Shown piece after piece: positions 19,838-28,417 of a DNA stretch of 64,000 nt. How positions within the stretch are numbered: position 1 is the first letter of the stretch; each line of letters opens with the position of its first letter. A program made the position numbers and the translations under genes. The stretch comes from a virus, in the IMG/VR virus record IMGVR_UViG_3300025771_000025, positions 1 to 64,000 of that record. One strand, written 5' to 3'. The notes under the pieces were generated by a model. That model made no database searches, was not told the DNA's origin, and worked only from the letters and a program-made list of their open reading frames with translations.

Positions 19838-20470
19838 ATGAACATATTAATAACTCCAGGAAATACTGCAACACATTACTTATTACGATGGTTGGGAAAA
19901 GGACCAACATTAGATGGATCAACTTATAGCGTTCATAGTAGATTTAAAAAAGAAGGATTGCCTATAGAATATTCTAATAATTATATAAAATATAAGAATG
20001 GACATAAAATTCATTATTTAATGTGTAATCCTTATGACTATATTTTAGCTTCCTTCCGCAGAGGATTTCCTAGTGAAACATGGGTTCATTGGAGAGAATG
20101 GTGTTGTGGCGATCCAACTTATTTTAAGGTTGGTAATACAATAACCCTTAAAGAATACTTACTAAATCCTTATGATGCGGTTCAATATAAATCTCACTTA
20201 ACGGGTTATGTTGAAAATCCCAATAGTGAATATGAATTTTTATTCACCAAGTATGAGTCTTTGGGTGATATTAAAGTTCAAGAAGAGATTAGAAATTATT
20301 GGGGAGTCCCTAAAAACCATCCTAAACTTAATTTTAAGGAAAGAAAAACAAGTTGGGAAAAAGAAACAGAAGAAATAAAACAATTGTTGGAACAAAAATT
20401 GGGAGAGGAATATAAATGGTTTACTAATCTTCCTGACTATTTTAAACTAAAACCTGGAGAAGTATTATGA
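19838..20470 (+). CDS. Sulfotransferase-like protein
   Basis: A 210-residue protein. HYLMCNPYDYILASFRRG is reminiscent of the 3'-phosphate-binding R-x-P-x-D-x-hydrophobic-S motif of sulfotransferases, KYESLGD (around residue 137) of their RYEDL motif, and the acidic/basic C-terminus of their RKG region. A canonical N-terminal P-loop (PKSGTT) is absent; MNILITPGNTATHYLLRWLG stands in its place. The call is therefore tentative. It ends with an ATGA overlap to a methyltransferase. Confidence 0.4.
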   Translation: MNILITPGNTATHYLLRWLGKGPTLDGSTYSVHSRFKKEGLPIEYSNNYIKYKNGHKIHYLMCNPYDYILASFRRGFPSETWVHWREWCCGDPTYFKVGNTITLKEYLLNPYDAVQYKSHLTGYVENPNSEYEFLFTKYESLGDIKVQEEIRNYWGVPKNHPKLNFKERKTSWEKETEEIKQLLEQKLGEEYKWFTNLPDYFKLKPGEVL

Positions 20471-21111
20471 AATGGAAAAAAGATCTTGTTTGTGATATCA
20501 GAACTTTTACTGAATATGATGATTTAGATTATGAGCAAAATGATTTTTTTAAAAATTATGTAAGATCTGATAATTGTAAAGAAGTAACTGAATGTAATAG
20601 ATCAAATCTTTTAGAACAATTTTTAAAAGTAAAAGATCATGCTAAAGCAATTCTTGAGATTGGTATTGCTAGAAATGATGAAGAATCATTTGTTCATGTA
20701 TTAACTTCAAATAAAAGACATGAGACTATATACGTTGGTCTTGATCTTGAAGATAGGTCTTTTATAAGGGATCCAGATAATAACATTCATACCATTCAGA
20801 ACAATAGTTCATATATTGATGAAAATGTTGGTATGTTTGACCAGTTTTGGGGAATTAAAAAATTTGATTTCATTTTTATTGATGGATGGCATAGTATTAA
20901 TCAAGTATTGACTGATTGGGAATATACTAAATTGTTAGCACCGAATGGAATAGTTGGTTTACATGACACAACGTGTCATCCAGGTCCAAATAAATTTATT
21001 AATAATTTGGACAAAACTAGATGGGATGTTATTGAAAATGCATGTCCTCAAGATTGGGGAATTGGATTTGCTAGAAAAAAGAGATACAATAAGTTTATTG
21101 AGGTAAAGTGA
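20467..21111 (+). CDS. SAM-dependent methyltransferase (Methyltransf_24-like)
   Basis: A 214-residue class I methyltransferase. Motif I is AILEIGIAR (Glu64, Gly66), an acidic strand end follows at GLDLED (about 91-96), and FIFIDGWHS (Asp139-His142) plus GIVGLHDT (His166-Asp167) are the hallmark loops of family 24. Members methylate sugars or other small acceptors. It starts at an ATGA overlap with the previous gene and its stop directly abuts the next ATG. Confidence 0.8.
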   Translation: MKWKKDLVCDIRTFTEYDDLDYEQNDFFKNYVRSDNCKEVTECNRSNLLEQFLKVKDHAKAILEIGIARNDEESFVHVLTSNKRHETIYVGLDLEDRSFIRDPDNNIHTIQNNSSYIDENVGMFDQFWGIKKFDFIFIDGWHSINQVLTDWEYTKLLAPNGIVGLHDTTCHPGPNKFINNLDKTRWDVIENACPQDWGIGFARKKRYNKFIEVK

Positions 21112-21834
21112 ATGAACATTTTAATACCAATGGCGGGTGAAGGAACTAGATTTCCTAGAGATACTTACAAAATACCAAAACCTTTAATTGATATACACGG
21201 TGTTCCAATGATACAAAGAGCTATTGAGTCTCTTGGTATGAATGGTACATATCATTTTGTAATCAGAAAGGATAGTTATTATGATCAGGTTTGCACATTA
21301 CTTCACAACATTCTTCCCGATGCAAAAATAATCAGTGTAGAAGAAACAACCGAAGGTCCTGCATCTAGTTGTCTTTTATTTAAAGATTATATTAATAATG
21401 AGGATGAACTTGTTATTGCCAATTGTGATCAAATTATGTGGTGGGATTCTGATCTTTTCTTGACAACTGCTAGATATTATAAGTATGATGGTGTTGTTGT
21501 AACTTATAGCACAACTACTCCTAAAAATAGTTATGCTAAAATTGATAAAAATGGTTTTGTTAAATTGATAAAAGAAAAGGAGGTATTGAGTGACATTTCT
21601 TTAAATGGTATTCATTACTGGAGAAAGGGTAAGTACTTTGTACAAAGTACTGAGAGTATGATAGAATGTGATGATAGAGCACCTAATGGTGAATTTTATG
21701 TTGGACCTTCTTACAATCATATGATAAAGAAGGAGTTAAAAGTTGGTATTCATCATATTCCAAATTGGCAACATAATCCAGTTGGGGTTCCAGAAGATTT
21801 AGATTCCTTTCTTATGAAATATGAAAATTACTAA
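21112..21834 (+). CDS. Sugar nucleotidyltransferase
   Basis: A 240-residue NTP_transferase-fold protein. The N-terminal G-E-G-T-R-F-P (9-15) and IPKPLIDIHG (21-30, Lys23) are the classical nucleotide- and phosphate-binding signatures of sugar-1-phosphate nucleotidylyltransferases such as RmlA or GlmU. VIANCDQ (about 102-108) holds the metal-binding Asp, and NGEFYVGPSYN (about 192-202) is typical of the distal sugar-binding part. It would activate a sugar phosphate for the neighbouring glycosyltransferases. Which sugar cannot be told. Confidence 0.85.
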   Translation: MNILIPMAGEGTRFPRDTYKIPKPLIDIHGVPMIQRAIESLGMNGTYHFVIRKDSYYDQVCTLLHNILPDAKIISVEETTEGPASSCLLFKDYINNEDELVIANCDQIMWWDSDLFLTTARYYKYDGVVVTYSTTTPKNSYAKIDKNGFVKLIKEKEVLSDISLNGIHYWRKGKYFVQSTESMIECDDRAPNGEFYVGPSYNHMIKKELKVGIHHIPNWQHNPVGVPEDLDSFLMKYENY

Positions 21835-22147
21835 ACTTTCCGATTACACTAGAGGGTGGATCATTGGTGATTTTGAACCCTCTATTTTTAGAACAAAAGA
21901 TTTTGAAGTGGCAGTTTTAAATCATAAAAAGGGTGAAGAGTGGCCTGCACATTATCATAAAAAGGGTATAGAATATAATGTTCTAGTTTCTGGAAAAATG
22001 ATAATTCAAAATAAAGAAATAAACAGTGGTGATGTATTCGTACTAGATAGATATGAAGTTGCAGATCCAGTGTTTTTGGAAGACTGCACAGTAGTATGTG
22101 TAAAAACACCATCTATACCATCAGACAAATTTGAGGTTAAATTATGA
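21821..22147 (+). CDS. Cupin-fold protein
   Basis: A 108-residue single-domain cupin. His44 and His46 (PAHYHKKGIEYNVLVSG) with Glu51 form the first metal motif, and GDVFVLDRYEVADP resembles the second. Small cupins in glycan clusters often act as sugar isomerases or epimerases, but this one is shorter than RmlC. It overlaps the nucleotidyltransferase by 14 bases and the next gene by ATGA, so it probably acts on the same sugar. Confidence 0.7.
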   Translation: MKITKLSDYTRGWIIGDFEPSIFRTKDFEVAVLNHKKGEEWPAHYHKKGIEYNVLVSGKMIIQNKEINSGDVFVLDRYEVADPVFLEDCTVVCVKTPSIPSDKFEVKL

Positions 22148-22818
22148 AATTCAATCAAGTACTTTACAATAGTTTCACATCTCCAACTGATTTATGTCAT
22201 ATTGGTGAAAAATATAAAACAGACAAATCTTCATTAGTATATGAAATGGGGCGTCATTCCTATACTCCTTTTTATAATTTTTTATTTTCTAATCTTAGAC
22301 ATAAAGACATTGTGTTTGGTGAGATTGGTATATATAAAAATGCATCTATGAAGATGTGGAGAGAGTATTTTTCGCAGGCTACTCTATATGGTTGGGATTG
22401 TAAATTGGAACACTGTACAGAAACTCGCTATCAATATGATTTTGTCCAACTTGCTAAAAATGATAATCTTCATAACGTTCATTATGATTATATAAATGTT
22501 AGGGATGAACAATCAATTCTTGAAGCATTTGAAAAAACAGGTACTAAATTTGATATTATTATAGACGATGCCAGCCATGAGTTTTGGGATCAGGTAAAAG
22601 TAATTTCAAATGTTCATAAGTATTTAAATCCTGGAGGAATTCTTATAGTTGAAGACGTTGACTACGCAATCCAATCATATGCAAATTTTCTTGAACAATA
22701 TAATAATGATAAGTATTATTGTAATATTACTCAAGTAAAGACATATGGTTCTAATAAAACATATGGATTTGCTGGTGATGAGATATTGGTTTTTATAAAA
22801 AATGAGGTTAAAGTATGA
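22144..22818 (+). CDS. SAM-dependent methyltransferase
   Basis: A 224-residue methyltransferase of the group resembling sugar O-methyltransferases and cephalosporin-hydroxylase-like proteins. The N-terminus has DKSSLVYEMGRHSYTPFY (about 27-44). Motif I is FGEIGIY (58-64), IIIDDASHEFWDQV (138-151) carries the DD-S-H metal motif, and GGILIVEDVD (164-173) follows. The acceptor is unknown, but the gene is translationally coupled (ATGA) to both the cupin and the RuBisCO-like gene. Confidence 0.8.
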   Translation: MKFNQVLYNSFTSPTDLCHIGEKYKTDKSSLVYEMGRHSYTPFYNFLFSNLRHKDIVFGEIGIYKNASMKMWREYFSQATLYGWDCKLEHCTETRYQYDFVQLAKNDNLHNVHYDYINVRDEQSILEAFEKTGTKFDIIIDDASHEFWDQVKVISNVHKYLNPGGILIVEDVDYAIQSYANFLEQYNNDKYYCNITQVKTYGSNKTYGFAGDEILVFIKNEVKV

Positions 22819-24053
22819 AATTTTTTAGAGAATTAACAGAACAAGAAAAAAATCGTTGTGTTGTTGCTACATTTTACATCGAAACATATGAAAATATAGG
22901 CAACTTGCGAGATGCTGCTTGGGCACTTGCAATTGGACAAAGTGTGGGTAATCCAAAAGTTCGTAATCGTTGGGAAAGTGATGATCTTTTTGAACTTGCA
23001 TCATGCGTCATTTACGACGATGAAGAAAAATTAACTAACATGACTTCTGGTGAAGTAAAGATTGGTTTCCCTAAAGTGAATACTGATTGGGAAGGTGATG
23101 GTATTTCTCATCTGATGTGTCAGTTAATGGGTGGACAACTTGATATTGATGTCTTCAAAACATGTAGACTCAGAAAACTTGATTTTCCTGCTGATGTTGA
23201 AGCACAGTTTTTGGGACCTAAGTATGGTATTGATGGTATCCGTAGGTTTGTTAATCGTTACGATAAACCACTTTCTGGTGCTATTGTTAAACCAAAAACT
23301 GGAATCTCTCCACAAACTCTTTCGGAGATGGTTAAAGAACTTCTCGATGGTGGAGTAGATTTTATTAAAGAAGATGAGATTCTTTCCAATCCATCTTTTT
23401 GCCGTCTTGAAGATCGTGTAGAACTTATTTCAAATCTTGTTAATGAATGTGGTAGGGGAGTAATTTACTGTTTCTGCATTAATGGTGATCACCATACTAT
23501 CCTTGATCGTGCAAAGTTTGTTGCAAATAATGGTGGTAATGGTATTCACATTAATTTCTGGAGTGGACTTGGTGTTTACAATTCCGTGAGGAAGATGGAT
23601 CTTCCAATGTTTGTTCATTATCAGAAGAGTGGAGATAAGATTCTGACTGATAAGCGTCATAACTTTGGTATCGATTGGAGTGTTCTTTGTGACCTTGCAG
23701 GTCTCTGTGGTGTTGATACTATCCATGCTGGTATGTGGGGTGGATATTTGAGTGATGATGAAGCAGAACTGCATACCGTGATGGATACTTTGCATCATAG
23801 AAATGTCCTACCAGCACTCAGTTGTGGTATGCATCCAGGTATCGTCAACACTACTGCTGAGAAGTTTGGAACTGATTTCCTAGCAAACTGTGGTGGTGCA
23901 GTTCATGGACACCCTGGTGGCACTCTCTCTGGTGCTTTAGCAATGCGACAAGCGATTGATAAGAATCCTGGAGAGGAATTCCGTGCTGCTATTGATAAGT
24001 GGGGATATGAAACTGGTGGTGGATCTCTTCCAGAATGGGTTTTAGAGTTTTGA
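22815..24053 (+). CDS. RuBisCO large-chain superfamily protein (RuBisCO-like)
   Basis: This 412-residue protein aligns along its length with RuBisCO large chains. KPK (159-161) matches K175/K177 of plant RuBisCO. GGVDFIKEDE (179-188) carries Lys185, Asp187 and Glu188, equivalent to carbamylated K201, D203 and E204. His268 and His304 match H294 and H327, Ser336 matches S379, and GGAVHGHPGG (360-369) matches the second phosphate loop. The loop-6 Lys334 position is Tyr311, R295 is Tyr269 and H298 is Ser272, so true carboxylase activity is doubtful. Form IV relatives act on sulfur- or sugar-derived compounds. It sits inside the glycan operon with ATGA coupling upstream. Confidence 0.88.
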   Translation: MKFFRELTEQEKNRCVVATFYIETYENIGNLRDAAWALAIGQSVGNPKVRNRWESDDLFELASCVIYDDEEKLTNMTSGEVKIGFPKVNTDWEGDGISHLMCQLMGGQLDIDVFKTCRLRKLDFPADVEAQFLGPKYGIDGIRRFVNRYDKPLSGAIVKPKTGISPQTLSEMVKELLDGGVDFIKEDEILSNPSFCRLEDRVELISNLVNECGRGVIYCFCINGDHHTILDRAKFVANNGGNGIHINFWSGLGVYNSVRKMDLPMFVHYQKSGDKILTDKRHNFGIDWSVLCDLAGLCGVDTIHAGMWGGYLSDDEAELHTVMDTLHHRNVLPALSCGMHPGIVNTTAEKFGTDFLANCGGAVHGHPGGTLSGALAMRQAIDKNPGEEFRAAIDKWGYETGGGSLPEWVLEF

Positions 24054-24054
24054 T

Positions 24055-24534
24055 ATGATTATCATTGCTCATAGGGGAAATGTAGATGGTCCTAATCCTG
24101 AAAGGGAAAATAGTCCAGATTACATTGATGAAGCCTTATCGATGGGATATGACGTAGAAATTGATTTGAGATCGAAAGATAAACAACTTTTTCTTGGACA
24201 TGATAAACCTCAATATCCATTGAAACTTGGGTGGCTTTATAAGCATAGAGAAAGACTCTGGATTCACTGTAAAGATCGTGAATCCTTAGAGTTCTGCTCT
24301 TCTACGGTCATGAATTTACATTACTTCTATCATGAAAATGATAGGTATGCTTTAACCAGTAGGGGTATTGGGTGGGTATTAGTAGGACAAATACCATATA
24401 ATAACTCAATCATTGTTCTACCAGAGTCCATTTCTTATTACAATAAATACGAAGAAAGATACGATAGAATATTATCAACAAAAGGTATCTGTACAGATAA
24501 TTGCAATTATTATAGGAGAGAGTTGTCTGAATGA
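24055..24534 (+). CDS. Short glycerophosphodiester phosphodiesterase-like protein
   Basis: A 159-residue protein with the N-terminal catalytic signature of GDPD enzymes: His6-Arg7-Gly8, Glu18-Asn19, Glu35-x-Asp37 and His49-Asp50. Full GDPD domains are about 230-250 residues, so the C-terminal half of the TIM barrel seems reduced. It begins two bases after the RuBisCO-like stop, and its end overlaps the next gene by ATGA. It may cleave a phosphodiester-linked lipid or glycan head group, or be a binding remnant. Confidence 0.7.
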   Translation: MIIIAHRGNVDGPNPERENSPDYIDEALSMGYDVEIDLRSKDKQLFLGHDKPQYPLKLGWLYKHRERLWIHCKDRESLEFCSSTVMNLHYFYHENDRYALTSRGIGWVLVGQIPYNNSIIVLPESISYYNKYEERYDRILSTKGICTDNCNYYRRELSE

Positions 24535-27500
24535 AGATTTCATTAATATGTGCTTGTAAAAATAGAAATGAAGCATTAAGAGTTTCATTAAATTCTTGGT
24601 TAAATTACTCAGAAATATCAGAAATTATTATTGTTGATTGGAAATCTGTCAAACCATTAAAAAATCTAACTCAACTGGACGAAAGGATTAAAATCATTCG
24701 TGTAGATGATGTTGAGTATTTTAATCAACCACAACCATTAAACTTGGCTGCTCAACAAGCGACTGGAGATTACATACTTAAGGTTGATTGTGATTATATA
24801 ATGAGTCCATATTATTCCTTTTTCAACAAATATAAGATTGATGAAAATTCATTTGTTAGTGGAAAATCTTCTATAAAAAGTCCAGAATTTTATGATGAAG
24901 AGAGTGGTCTTCATAAATTTGATAAAATGAAGATGAGTGTTGAGCAAATGCAAGATTATTACGATTCTTATAGTTCATACTATAGGTATTTGACAGGTCT
25001 TCTTTTTGTTTCAAAGGAACATTTTATTAATATTGGTGGATATAACGAATCGTTTTCAGATTTTTACTCATTTGAAGATGATGAGATTTATAAAAGATTA
25101 GAGATTTATGGATTAGAGCACAAGAAATTAGATTTTGATTATCATCTAATTCACATGCCTCATCCAGACAATAAACGATTTGAAAACTTTCGTTCAACCT
25201 ATGAGCAAAGAGAAATAAGAGATATTATAAGAGCAAATCTTTCTGGTTGTTATAGTGGTGATGATTTAGAATGGCAAACTGATTACGTTTTAGCAATGAA
25301 ACACAATCAGATTAACCGTGCTAAAGTGGATGAAGTATCTGGAGCATACGTTAAGTGTGAAACTAAATGGATAGTTTCTTCTGAAGGTGGTCGTTATTAC
25401 ACAGCATCTATTGATAATAACCAACATCAACTGGATAAAAATAAATTAAAAAATCTTCCACCAGTTAATTTTATTAGTGTTGAACATTCTGAAGAGAGGA
25501 GAGAAAATTTATATAAAATATTTTCAGAGTATGGTATACTAGAAGATCATATAACTCCTCATATATTTAAAAAATATGATGATAGTGAGCATCAAATTCA
25601 AAGTGGGTACTTACATCGATTAAGTATTGGTAGTAGAGGTCCAGTAACTTCTCATTTAAAGGCCATTAAAGAATGGTTGAATGACACTGAAGAGGAATAT
25701 GCTTTTTTCTGTGAAGATGATATCTCCTTAGAATCTGTAAAATATTGGGACTTTACATGGGAAGAGTTTTTTAACTCTTTACCTCCACAATGGGAATGTG
25801 TTCAACTTTGTTTACTTAGAGAATATGAGTATGGTTTAGATATTAAATTTAAAACTAGAGAATGGAGTGATTGGTCTGGATGTGCATACTTAATTAGTAG
25901 AAAATATGCACAAAAATTGATTGATACATATTATTATGATGATGTATTCCATCTTGATTCCAAATGTCACGATGTAGAATACAGACCAGACTGGGCTATT
26001 GTACCAGTTATTGAAACTATTATCTTTGGATTGAGTGATGAAGTTTATGTAATTCCTCTCTTTTTAGAAGATATTTCCTTTAAAGCATCATATCAAATTG
26101 ACGGTGAAGATGATAATGTAAATGTTCACCATCATAATTCACACAATATTGTCCTTAATAAATGGAAAGAAATGGCATTTAAATTGAATCAAAGTAAAGA
26201 GATACCAAACAAAATAAAATTTGTAAACTTTCCTAGCGTTTACTATATAAGTTTAGAGGAAAGTGTTGAACGGAGAAATAAACTTAATAAACAATTTTTT
26301 AGTTGTGGTGTAGAAAAAACTGTTGGTGTAATTTCCAAGAGATTTTCTGAATCTGATGATAAATTAGAAGGAGAGCAGTTACATATACTTGATGATGGTA
26401 CAAAGGGATGTGTAGTATCTCATATCAAGATGATTAAAAAGTGGTATGATGAAACTGATGAAGAGTATGCATTCTTTTGTGAAGATGATCTAAGCCTTGA
26501 GACTGTTAATGATTGGAATTTTTCTTGGACAGAATTTATTCAAAGTCTTCCAGAAGATGCTGAATGTGTTCAACTCTGCTGTGTACGAGATGGTCAGGAA
26601 GAAGTGAGATTGCGTGATAGATCAATGTATGATTGGTCTGTAACCGCATATATTTTAACCAGAGGGTATGCTAAAAAAATAATTGATCATTATTTTGATA
26701 ATAATACTTATACTTTAAATATTCCAAACTCCAATTTTTATCCAATGCCAGAAAATGTAATTTTCTATGGACTTGGTAAAGTTTATTCTATAAATCTTTT
26801 TGTTGAAGATCAAAATCATCCTTCTACTTTTTATGGGAAAGAGGGATTATCTGATAAAAACAAAGCACATCATGTTGAAACATATAAATTTGTCACAGAT
26901 TGGTGGAAAAATAACAATGTTTCACTTGGCGCACTGCTTTCTGTAACTTCCGAAAAAGATACTGAAATTGTAGAAGAAAAAAAAAGTATTGGAAGGGAAA
27001 GGACTGAGTTAGAGCAGTTATTGTATGAATATTCTTTAGATTGTGAGGATGCACAAAAAAATTACAACCTTGGAATATGGTATGAAAAAGAAGGGCACAC
27101 TGCACCAGCACTTTCATATTTCTTGAGAGCCGCTGAAAGGTTTGAAAGTGAAGATATGCAATATGAAGCAATAATTAAGTGCCATCATTGTTATGATAAA
27201 CAAGGAACAAGAGATGGTACAGCAGAATCATTACTGCAGCAAGCGTTATGTATAAAACCAACTAGACCAGAAGCATACTTTTTGCTTGCAAGATTCCATG
27301 AGAAAAGATCGCAGTGGAGTCACTGTTATCAATTTGCCTGCCAGGGTTTGACTTTATCTGATTTTGATTCTCCAAAAACAACACATGATGTTGAATATCC
27401 TGGAAGACTTGGTTTACTTTTTGAAAAAGCATCTTCTGGTTGGTACTGGGGTAAAGTTGAAGAATCTAAAGAAATTTTTCTAGATTTGATTGATAACTAT

Positions 27501-27575
27501 AATCTTACTCCGTATTATCATAATCTTATTGTTGATAATTTGAAGCACTATGATATTGAACGCGAAAAAAAGTAG
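24531..27575 (+). CDS. Three-domain glycosyltransferase (GT2 + 2x GT25-like) with TPR tail
   Basis: A 1014-residue fusion. Residues 1-230 are a GT-A/GT2-like domain (ISLICACKNRNEALRVSLNS, DCD at 86-88). Residues about 306-530 and 566-790 are two copies of a GT25-like domain, each starting with a hydrophobic strand and an S-x-ERR motif, then VSH/TSH-K-I-K-W, then EEYAFFCEDD-x-SLE (DD near 393 and 650). Residues about 823-1010 are TPR-like helices (NYNLGIWYEKEGHTAPALSY, then a second set). GT25 includes LPS and collagen galactosyltransferases. The two GT25 copies imply internal duplication; TPRs suggest a protein partner or protein acceptor. Confidence 0.75.
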   Translation: MKISLICACKNRNEALRVSLNSWLNYSEISEIIIVDWKSVKPLKNLTQLDERIKIIRVDDVEYFNQPQPLNLAAQQATGDYILKVDCDYIMSPYYSFFNKYKIDENSFVSGKSSIKSPEFYDEESGLHKFDKMKMSVEQMQDYYDSYSSYYRYLTGLLFVSKEHFINIGGYNESFSDFYSFEDDEIYKRLEIYGLEHKKLDFDYHLIHMPHPDNKRFENFRSTYEQREIRDIIRANLSGCYSGDDLEWQTDYVLAMKHNQINRAKVDEVSGAYVKCETKWIVSSEGGRYYTASIDNNQHQLDKNKLKNLPPVNFISVEHSEERRENLYKIFSEYGILEDHITPHIFKKYDDSEHQIQSGYLHRLSIGSRGPVTSHLKAIKEWLNDTEEEYAFFCEDDISLESVKYWDFTWEEFFNSLPPQWECVQLCLLREYEYGLDIKFKTREWSDWSGCAYLISRKYAQKLIDTYYYDDVFHLDSKCHDVEYRPDWAIVPVIETIIFGLSDEVYVIPLFLEDISFKASYQIDGEDDNVNVHHHNSHNIVLNKWKEMAFKLNQSKEIPNKIKFVNFPSVYYISLEESVERRNKLNKQFFSCGVEKTVGVISKRFSESDDKLEGEQLHILDDGTKGCVVSHIKMIKKWYDETDEEYAFFCEDDLSLETVNDWNFSWTEFIQSLPEDAECVQLCCVRDGQEEVRLRDRSMYDWSVTAYILTRGYAKKIIDHYFDNNTYTLNIPNSNFYPMPENVIFYGLGKVYSINLFVEDQNHPSTFYGKEGLSDKNKAHHVETYKFVTDWWKNNNVSLGALLSVTSEKDTEIVEEKKSIGRERTELEQLLYEYSLDCEDAQKNYNLGIWYEKEGHTAPALSYFLRAAERFESEDMQYEAIIKCHHCYDKQGTRDGTAESLLQQALCIKPTRPEAYFLLARFHEKRSQWSHCYQFACQGLTLSDFDSPKTTHDVEYPGRLGLLFEKASSGWYWGKVEESKEIFLDLIDNYNLTPYYHNLIVDNLKHYDIEREKK

Positions 27576-27577
27576 TC

Positions 27578-28399
27578 ATGCGGAATAATAATGAGTATGA
27601 AAAACATGATATTATTCTGCAAGGAAAATATGATGAATTTACCAATGATGTAATAGAAAGTTATTTAAATATTCCTTTCGTTAATAATATAATTTTATCC
27701 TGTTGGGATGATGATGATTTATCATCCCTCAGAGATATTATTGATAAAAATGTAGATAGAATTGTATTAGTACCGAACAAAAAACCTACAAATACTGGAG
27801 ATGATAATGTCAATCTTCAAATTTTCTCCTCTTTCAGTGGTATAAAAAAATCTACAACAGAGTATTCTATAAAAATGCGTACCGATCAGTTATATGATCA
27901 TAAGAGTATGCTCAATATGTATGAATTTTTTATAGAGAACAGAGAGAAAGATCGTATATTTGTACCAGGATTATATCCACATCTTCTATTCCACCCCAGA
28001 GATCATCTTTTCTGGGGAAAAACTGAAGATTTATATAAATTATTTGATATACCATTAAAAACATATAACATTACAGATCTGGTAAAAATATCAAAGAATG
28101 ATCTGTGGAAATATTATCCATATTTTACTAGATCTGAAACTTATATTGGAGCACATTATTGTTCTAATTTTGATGATCGTGTCAAGATAATGCTAATCCA
28201 ACAAGATAAGTATCTATATGATAATTGTCAACAATGGGATGAATCTCATGAGATTAGCACTAATCTATCAAAAAGGTTATTTAAATCTTTCCCTAAAAAA
28301 GGTATTGATTTAAAATGGCCTAAAAAAGATCTTATGTCATACCCATATGATGATCAAAAAAATGGTTACAATGAATGTTGGCATGAGGATGGAGTATAG
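27578..28399 (+). CDS. WavE-like polysaccharide synthesis protein
   Basis: A 273-residue protein with the WavE pattern: DIILQGKYDEFTNDVIESYL at the N-terminus, then IILSCWDDDD, then SIKMRTDQLYD (about 98-108), whose R-x-D resembles a GT-A metal site. WavE was described in Vibrio LPS core synthesis. It ends the sugar operon, three bases after the large glycosyltransferase. The donor and acceptor are unknown. Confidence 0.6.
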   Translation: MRNNNEYEKHDIILQGKYDEFTNDVIESYLNIPFVNNIILSCWDDDDLSSLRDIIDKNVDRIVLVPNKKPTNTGDDNVNLQIFSSFSGIKKSTTEYSIKMRTDQLYDHKSMLNMYEFFIENREKDRIFVPGLYPHLLFHPRDHLFWGKTEDLYKLFDIPLKTYNITDLVKISKNDLWKYYPYFTRSETYIGAHYCSNFDDRVKIMLIQQDKYLYDNCQQWDESHEISTNLSKRLFKSFPKKGIDLKWPKKDLMSYPYDDQKNGYNECWHEDGV

Positions 28400-28417
28400 A
28401 AAAGGAGGAATTTAATT

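Noticed and set aside
22815-24053. True carbon-fixing RuBisCO
   Set aside because: Loop-6 lysine is Tyr311, and R295 and H298 positions are Tyr269 and Ser272, so carboxylase/oxygenase activity is unlikely.
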